Shown here: piece after piece, positions 58,823-64,000 of the stretch | Numbering within the stretch: the first letter of the stretch is position 1 | How the letters are laid out: every line of letters begins with the position of its first letter | DNA from: Hedera helix | Taxonomy: Eukaryota > Streptophyta > Magnoliopsida > Apiales > Araliaceae | DNA length: 64,000 bases | Assembly: GCA_947179155.2 (NCBI GenBank) | Contig: OX359267.1 | Span: forward strand, 55,442,792 to 55,506,791 | Direction: 5' to 3' | Translations under genes and position numbers: made by a program | The notes under the pieces: model-generated | Told to the model about the DNA's origin: nothing | Database searches by the model: none | Seen by the model: the letters and a program-made list of their open reading frames with translations, nothing else

Positions 58823-58986
58823 GTGGACATGCATGCATGCAGATTCCTAATGGTTTGGGGGTGGTGTCTGGGGTAGTGCAGTTGGTACTGTATGCTACCT
58901 TCTACAAGACTACGAATTGGGACGAGGATGAGAAGCCATCTAGTAATGTTCAAATGTCCGAAAATCCCTTCAACAACAATCCCTGA
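56891..58986 (+). CDS. SWEET: SWEET sugar transporter, clade II-like, 6 exons
   Basis: Bidirectional sugar uniporter of the plasma membrane with seven helices in two MtN3 repeats. Exons: 56891-56933, 57688-57724, 57875-58091, 58206-58367, 58555-58674 and 58843-58986, all in phase with GT-AG introns, giving 240 residues. First repeat: VGILGNIISGCLFLSPIPTF, then YKSKSVQEFKPDPY and VLNCAMWVFYGL. Second repeat: NIIMYTSPLTVMK, TKSVKYMPFALSFANFANG, VWMAYALLKFDPYILIPNG and VQLVLYATFYKTTNWDEDE. Both conserved prolines and the asparagines of the substrate pocket regions (NC in VLNCAMW, NG in FANFANG) are present. Length and the KTTNWDED tail fit clade II (SWEET4-8), which mainly move hexoses. No lesions. 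Introns 4 and 5 hold long (AT)n runs. Confidence 0.92.
58462..58524 (+). repeat. (AT)n microsatellite in SWEET intron 4
   Basis: About 63 bases of alternating AT, followed 20 or so bases later by GTGCATGCATGCAG, which is the acceptor of exon 5. Confidence 0.95.
58756..58816 (+). repeat. (TA)n microsatellite in SWEET intron 5
   Basis: About 61 bases of alternating TA, followed by GACATGCATGCATGCAG, the acceptor of exon 6; the layout is nearly the same as in intron 4. Confidence 0.95.
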
Positions 58987-60294
58987 TCGATCTATCATCG
59001 ATAAATTGAATTAATTCAATTGATTGATAATTGATCAAATAAATTTTATGTACTATGTTGTACAAATAAAGGAGTTAAAATTAAATTTAACTATACGGAT
59101 GGATCGAGGATGTTATGAAGAGATTTAGCTACAATAACTAGTATGATATTTGATGCCCATGCAGCTGTTCTGTTTTGCTTACTTGTGAAAAATAAAGTTT
59201 TGCTTCAGTCCAAGCACTAGTACATCTATATATCTACTCGAAGAAGAAGAAGAAGAAAGAAGGAGAAGAAAGAGAAGAAGAAAAAGTAGACGAACACTAC
59301 TAAAAGAATATATATTATTGTAACTTGCACAACTTCATTACTGGAAACAATGGGAGAGAGAGAGGGAGTGAGAGAATAAAGGGAAGGAGATAATATGTAC
59401 TTCGTTTCAATTTGATAATCTATTTATGTAATTTGCATGCGTTTCTACATTCGGAATTGGGAATTATACACAATTTGGATGGACGCCGTTGATTTTATTT
59501 AATTACACGCATTAATTATTTGCTTACTCCTTTAAAAATATATGTTTAAAGGGGTAGGGACAAAAGATAGGGGTAAAAATAAGCTATCAATTGCAAGTTA
59601 TCATGTGTTATTTTTAGAATTTTATTAATAAAAGGTAATATAATAATTTCACTTATTGAGTATTCTAAAAGTATATTAAATTCAATAAAAGATAAGATTC
59701 CCAAAAAGCTTAACAAACTAAGAATTGCCTACCTAGAAGGTCTCTAAAACATGTAGAATTCTAATTACTAGCTAACTCCTAAAGAGAAGACTCACATGCT
59801 ATAAATAGGAGATGCTCCAGCGCAATTAAGGTAGGCTATTTATTCTAATAATAATTTTGTCCCTCCATATCAGTGTTCCGACTTAAGCAACAGAGAATCC
59901 TCCCAGAGCCCCTAACTCCGGTGAACTTTTTACAAATTTTCCAGTGGACTTTTTGTAAGTTTTAACACTATGGACTCTTAGCCTCTCATGTAATGGTTTT
60001 ACATTAAAAATTTAATCATGTTTGCTTTTGCTGATAAAAATAAATAAAAACTCTTAAATTGTAGGGTTTCTTAAAAAATTAAAAATATGATAGTCGGATT
60101 CGATATTTATGAACCTTGAATCCCTAACGATTGTGTAAACTTCACTTATCTCTCTATATTATACAAAATTTGCAAAAATTTCCCCTCTACAAACCCAACT
60201 AGACTCTTATTGATTCCGCCCCAATTGGCTATTGCCAACACGTTACGTTTATCAAGTACATAATTTTTCATCTAAATAACACATCCCAAGCCTT

Positions 60295-60297
<3 letters not shown>
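58987..60297. other. SWEET 3' flank with purine repeat and possible LTR remnant
   Basis: A GAA/GA-rich run lies at 59240-59287. At about 59750-59960, CTATAAATAGGAGATGCTCC is followed 70 bases later by a TTCCGACTTAAGCAACAGAG-type stretch and CTCCGGTGAAC. This layout is common at the TATA box and U5 end of plant LTRs, so a decayed LTR fragment is possible. No gene supported. Confidence 0.4.

Positions 60298-60368
<71 letters not shown>
60298..60368. repeat. (AT)n microsatellite
   Basis: About 71 bases of alternating AT in intergenic DNA, the longest such run in the window. Confidence 0.95.
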
Positions 60369-60369
<1 letters not shown>

Positions 60370-61560
60370 TCAATCAATTTGAACAATATTTTGCATAATT
60401 TGCTGTTTCAAATAGTAAAACACAGGGAAACAACTACTTGAAATCTAGAGAGTCTTCCATATTGCATTGCTTAGTGACAATTAGAACGTCAATTCTTCGT
60501 AATATAAAAGTGGTGGTCCTTTGCCATTGAGTAAGAATGTATCTAGCTCAATGTACAATGCACCATATCTGTTGCATGTAAATGTAAGATCTTTTCGGCC
60601 CAATATTTCCGATTTTTCTTGAATTCTGTGAAAAATATATACTCCGGATAAAGATATCTATTATTTAGTGGAGTTATGTTATGTATAGCAAAAAAAATTA
60701 ACCGAATTATTATTGCAATGTATGTGCATATAAGGATAAAAATTAAAAATATTTCTACTTTAATTTATTCTATTTTATTCCATACATTTTTACATTAATT
60801 GTAATTCAATTTCGTTACATATTTTTGTGTGTGTGCGTGTATATATATATATGACGGATATAAAATATACCTCTTAAATAACATATATATTTTAAATAAC
60901 ATATCTTTATTAAAATTACGTCGTTTTAAAAAAAAAATTAAAACTAAAATAATATTAAGAGAGAGTGATCTCTCTTGTTTTTCTTTTATTTACAAAAATA
61001 CTACTTGCAGCTTCACTTATTTTTTAAAAGAATTTTTAAAATGGCGTAACTTTAATAAAAATATGTTATTTAAAATATATATATATACACAGACAAATAT
61101 ATAATGAAATTGAATTATAATTACTGTGAAACTCAGCAGTTAATTTAAATTAGTCCTTTTACGCATTCAATTCTCTCTATTCACACGTTCATAAACATTT
61201 ACTCTTACCAAACAATTAATTTCGGCTCCAACAATATATGCAACGTGATTCAAATAATAAAGTCAATAATTAAACTACAGCTTTCTCATCTTAATTGACT
61301 GATGAGTCTGATCATTACATTGATTAAAGACGATTATAGAGCAAATTCAAGCCGACCCATCTTATACTATTAAAATTGAGATAAACTTTCGAGAACTATA
61401 TACGCAGTCGTCCATCAAACAATTTGTAAAGATTATTATATGATAATGCCAAACCACATAGTAACTGTAGTTCCCGTAACTATAGTAAATATTTAATATG
61501 CAATAACAGAGTTACTAAATGAAGTAAGTAAATTGAAATTAGAAAGTTCAGTGTACTTAC
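60369..61560. other. AT-rich intergenic DNA
   Basis: No gene supported. Around 60840-61090 an imperfect inverted repeat is visible: TTTAAATAACATATCTTTATT on the left faces AATAAAAATATGTTATTTAAA on the right. This is probably a small hairpin element. Confidence 0.45.
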
Positions 61561-62160
61561 TTGGAAAAAGGAGATTGAATTTTTGGAAAGATTAAATCCG
61601 AGTCCTTTGAATTCACAAAGTCTCCTTGAAGCAAATTTATTCCCTCACTGGTGCTAAAAGGTTTTTGAATAATTACTTCCCAAGATGAAACGGATTTCCA
61701 ATCCTTAATTAGAAGCACTTCAAAATTAAGAATTCTTCGAACTCAATTTCTATGCTTTATACTCGAACTGACTATAAGATGAATGCAGAAAAATGAGAGT
61801 TATTTCTGGAATTGAATGAATGAATGATTGCAGCACAGGCAGGTTATTTATAGGATGAATTGTGACTGATCAGAAGGGACACCTCCTTTGGCATGGCATC
61901 CATTCGTCAAAACGACGTAGTTTTGGACCAATAAGAATGGGCGCTTCTGTTCAGAAAAGGCGCCATAAAACGACGTAGTTTTGGGTCTATCAAAAGGGTG
62001 CTTCTGTTCAGAAGAGGCGCGTCTCAAAACGACACAGTTATAAAACTTTAAACAAAATTTTAAATAAATTTTGCCCAAAAAATTATATACAGTTACCCAC
62101 GACCCACGACCCGGCCGGGCGGGCGGCGGCACGCGTGTGTTCAAACCAAGCCTTAGCTAG
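61561..62160 (-). mobile_element. Possible degenerate LTR, minus strand, with internal 60-70 bp repeats
   Basis: Read on the minus strand, a TATA box (TATAAATAACCTGCC, near 61853-61839) is followed by about 280 bases resembling an LTR R/U5 region, with CATCTTGGGAAGTAATTATT and CACCAGTGAGGGAATAAAT. Upstream of it (61905-62035 on the plus strand) two to three copies of a 60-70 bp unit carry AAAACGACGTAGTTTTGG and GCTTCTGTTCAGAA. No ends or target duplication could be fixed and no protein is encoded. Confidence 0.35.
61909..62035. repeat. Direct repeats with near-palindromic AAAACGACGTAGTTTTGG
   Basis: CAAAACGACGTAGTTTTGG at about 61908, ATAAAACGACGTAGTTTTGG at about 61966 and a third diverged TCAAAACGACACAGTTATAA at about 62022. 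The first two are each followed by AAGGGTGCTTCTGTTCAGAA or its variant. Each motif is nearly self-complementary. Confidence 0.7.
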
Positions 62161-62839
62161 GTCCTCTCCCTTCCACAAAAGTGGGGTGCCCCTTGGGGCC
62201 CTTCCCATTGTGCAATTATCCCATATATAAACCCTTCACCTTTCCCTCATTTATTCTATGAGGGACAAGGTATTTATGACAAGTTTAAACATTTCAAGTA
62301 GATGATTTTGGAGTCAATTTTTCATTCAATACTTAATGGATTTGAACAAATAAATATACCACGTTATACTCTTTGCGGAGGAGATCGTGTTGGTACATGG
62401 ACCCGACATTTTTGGAGTTTGGGTCCCACATTAATTGAGCCTAAAAAATGCTCTAATTATTTAGTTTTCAAATTCATTTCCAACAGTAACAAATATCGGT
62501 AAAAGTTCAAAGTAATATTAAAATAAATATAAAAATATTTTGATCGCATAATTATTATTTTGACATCATTAACCGCTTTTATAAATGGCTATTAATTACA
62601 AAAATCATTATGCCACTATAACAATAAGATAAATTTATTGACAATAGTCAATTATATACTATTATTATGGGCTATTTCTTACCATATACATGCATGAGGG
62701 GGAATGAATAAAATATAGAGAACTAAGATACGGTTAATTTTAATTTGAAGTGAGGAAATTTGACTGAGCCGAAACAAAATATAATTGGTGAGGTTGGACT
62801 AGATGTTGGAATGTATGGTTACCCCACCGCCGTGATCCA

Positions 62840-62909
62840 GCGTCAACATATAATTTGACAAAATTATGGTCGGTCCGCGTCAACATATAATTTGACAAAA
62901 TTATGGTCG
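62840..62909. repeat. 37-bp tandem duplication
   Basis: A 33-base stretch beginning GCGTCAACATATAATTTG and ending ATTATGGTCG occurs twice, 37 bases apart, without differences. It lies in intergenic DNA. Confidence 0.92.
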
Positions 62910-63066
62910 ACTAGTACTGTACTGCCACTGTATGGACAATAAACCCTCATCCCACCATTACCAACCTAGCACTCCACCGCAAAAACTCCATCATGCGTGC
63001 TGTGCCCTTAACACTTTCATACTCATTCTGTTCCGGGGAAAAATTAATTCTTTATTTTATGAAATA

Positions 63067-63581
63067 TGTTGGGATATTTCTTGAATTTAATTTATGTTAA
63101 GAATTAAGTCGTCGCAAATCAAATAATAAAATAAAGAAAGATAAATAATATAAAAATTAACGTAAAAAACCCTTAAAAAAACAACCCACAGCCAAACTTC
63201 AAATTTCCATTATATTACAATAATAATCGGCTTACAAATTTCTCCCAAGTTTTACATCATAAAACTTGAGGTTACACAATATCACGATATAACTTTTTGT
63301 ACAGAATAAAAGCTGCAAAAACCTCCATCTCAGAATATAATTTTTTTTTACACGGAATATAAATGTTGCATAAACTTTCTCCCTCACACAAACACAAAAC
63401 CCACTCACACCCACTTTTACCTCTTAGGATTCTATATGACTTTTGACTGTATTACATTTCAACAATTAAACATAATAGTATATTTATAGAGTATCCACAA
63501 CTTCCCTCTTTCCATTTAAAATAGAATACTTGATTTTCATAATAATTCTTTTCTAAATAGGATTTGAGCAGCATCCCAACA
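63067..63581 (-). repeat. Putative LTR of a minus-strand retrotransposon running off the window
   Basis: The block begins TGTTGGGAT and ends ATCCCAACA on the plus strand, so both strands read TG..CA with matched ends (515 bp). Just outside its right end, the minus strand reads CGAAGGAGGAAT, a purine tract in the right place for priming a 3' LTR. The element would therefore be in minus orientation with its internal part to the right, beyond 64000. No left target duplication can be tested because the far end is not in the window. Confidence 0.5.
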
Positions 63582-63695
63582 ATTCCTCCTTCGACTCGAA
63601 TCTCTGACTACTTCAGCTTCATGTCTGACTAGGATTTGAAGAGTATCCTAACAATTCATATTTTGATTCAAATCCCCAAATACTTCAATTTCATT
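63561..63695. repeat. 72-bp tandem duplication spanning the LTR/purine-tract junction
   Basis: GATTTGAGCAGCATCCCAAC and following text at 63561 recurs in diverged form as GATTTGAAGAGTATCCTAAC at 63633. It is followed by AATTC-, GA-TC-AATC- and ACTTCA-TTTCAT-like matches in the same order. The LTR edge and purine tract thus exist twice. Confidence 0.6.
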
Positions 63696-63950
63696 ACTGT
63701 CTCCGTTTTCGTTGTCGTAGTCGCTACCATCATTCACACTATCCGTATCATCTGTGATATCCACATTATCAGTATCATTCGTGTCATCCAAAATATCCAC
63801 ACTATTCGCATTATCTACCACATCCGTAATATTTGCATCATCTGTGTCACCCGCATTGTCTGCAACATCCACATTATTAACGTCACTCGCATCCATCCGC
63901 ATTATTGTGTCATCCGTATCAACTTTATCTTCATCATCTAAAGGCTGCAA
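63648..63950 (-). other. Low-complexity acidic ORF built from degenerate repeats
   Basis: The minus strand is open for 100 codons and consists mostly of Asp, Asn, Thr, Val and Ile in repeating patterns such as DVVDNANSVDILDDTND. The DNA is a degenerate 9-12 base repeat around ATCCACATTATC on the plus strand. It sits next to the putative LTR and may be the 3' end of that element's coding region or an expanded microsatellite. I recognise no domain. Confidence 0.4.
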
Positions 63951-64000
63951 CAGTGATACTCCATTAAGCGCAAAATCTTTTATTCATCAGTATCATGACG

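Noticed and set aside
62302..62502. 66-codon plus-strand ORF
   Set aside because: No recognisable domain; lies in repeat-rich intergenic DNA.
1..64000. tRNA, rRNA or snRNA genes
   Set aside because: No stretch with the expected conserved boxes or cloverleaf was noticed apart from retroelement priming sites, which are only short tRNA complements.

Overview
The window is plant nuclear DNA, almost certainly from a eudicot. It is AT-rich, its genes are split by GT-AG introns, it carries plant-specific families (ROP GTPase, SWEET, CNGC, ATL, WAT1-related, PDR-type ABCG), and it holds nested plant LTR retrotransposons. All gene models below were made by hand from splice signals, reading-frame phase and remembered protein families. 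No database search or alignment was run.

Layout. 1-546: intron and last exon of a mitochondrial ribosomal protein uL29m (L47) gene (+). 2035-5888: complete eight-exon type II ROP GTPase (-). 8730-9295: broken exons of a PDR-type ABCG transporter (-). 12815-17981: nine-exon DEG9-like serine protease (+) with unusual active-site residues. 18941-20545: WAT1-related EamA transporter pseudogene (-). 21757-22189: pseudogene of an uncharacterised plant family (-). 25716-26480: three-exon NFD2-like RNase III-domain protein (-) with a GC-AG intron. 27477-52371: cyclic nucleotide-gated channel (CNGC) gene (+) with frameshifts, whose fourth intron has grown to 21.7 kb. 53497-53925: single-exon RING-H2 (ATL-type) E3 ligase (-). 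56891-58986: six-exon SWEET sugar transporter (+). 59-64 kb: AT-rich DNA with microsatellites and retroelement debris, ending in a probable minus-strand LTR element that runs off the window.

The CNGC intron holds three nested elements, each with a visible 5-bp target-site duplication. The outer one is a Tat-lineage Ty3/gypsy element (29615-51000, TSD GTCAT) with stop codons, a frameshift and a deletion of integrase plus the start of its 3' LTR. Its gag is split by an Athila-like non-autonomous element (30910-36722, TSD TTCGG) and a Tekay/Del-like chromovirus (37040-46968, TSD GATGA). LTR divergence falls from about 2.5% (outer) through about 0.8% (Athila-like) to about 0.1% (Tekay-like), giving an insertion order. 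The Tekay-like copy is young and has an intact pol with chromodomain. Instead of a recognisable gag it carries a 206-codon ORF I cannot assign; this is the most unusual item in the window.

The host genes do not form a pathway; this is an ordinary stretch of unrelated plant genes. Its most marked features are the number of decayed genes (ABCG, WAT1-related, the small-family pseudogene, CNGC, possibly DEG9) and the nested retroelements.
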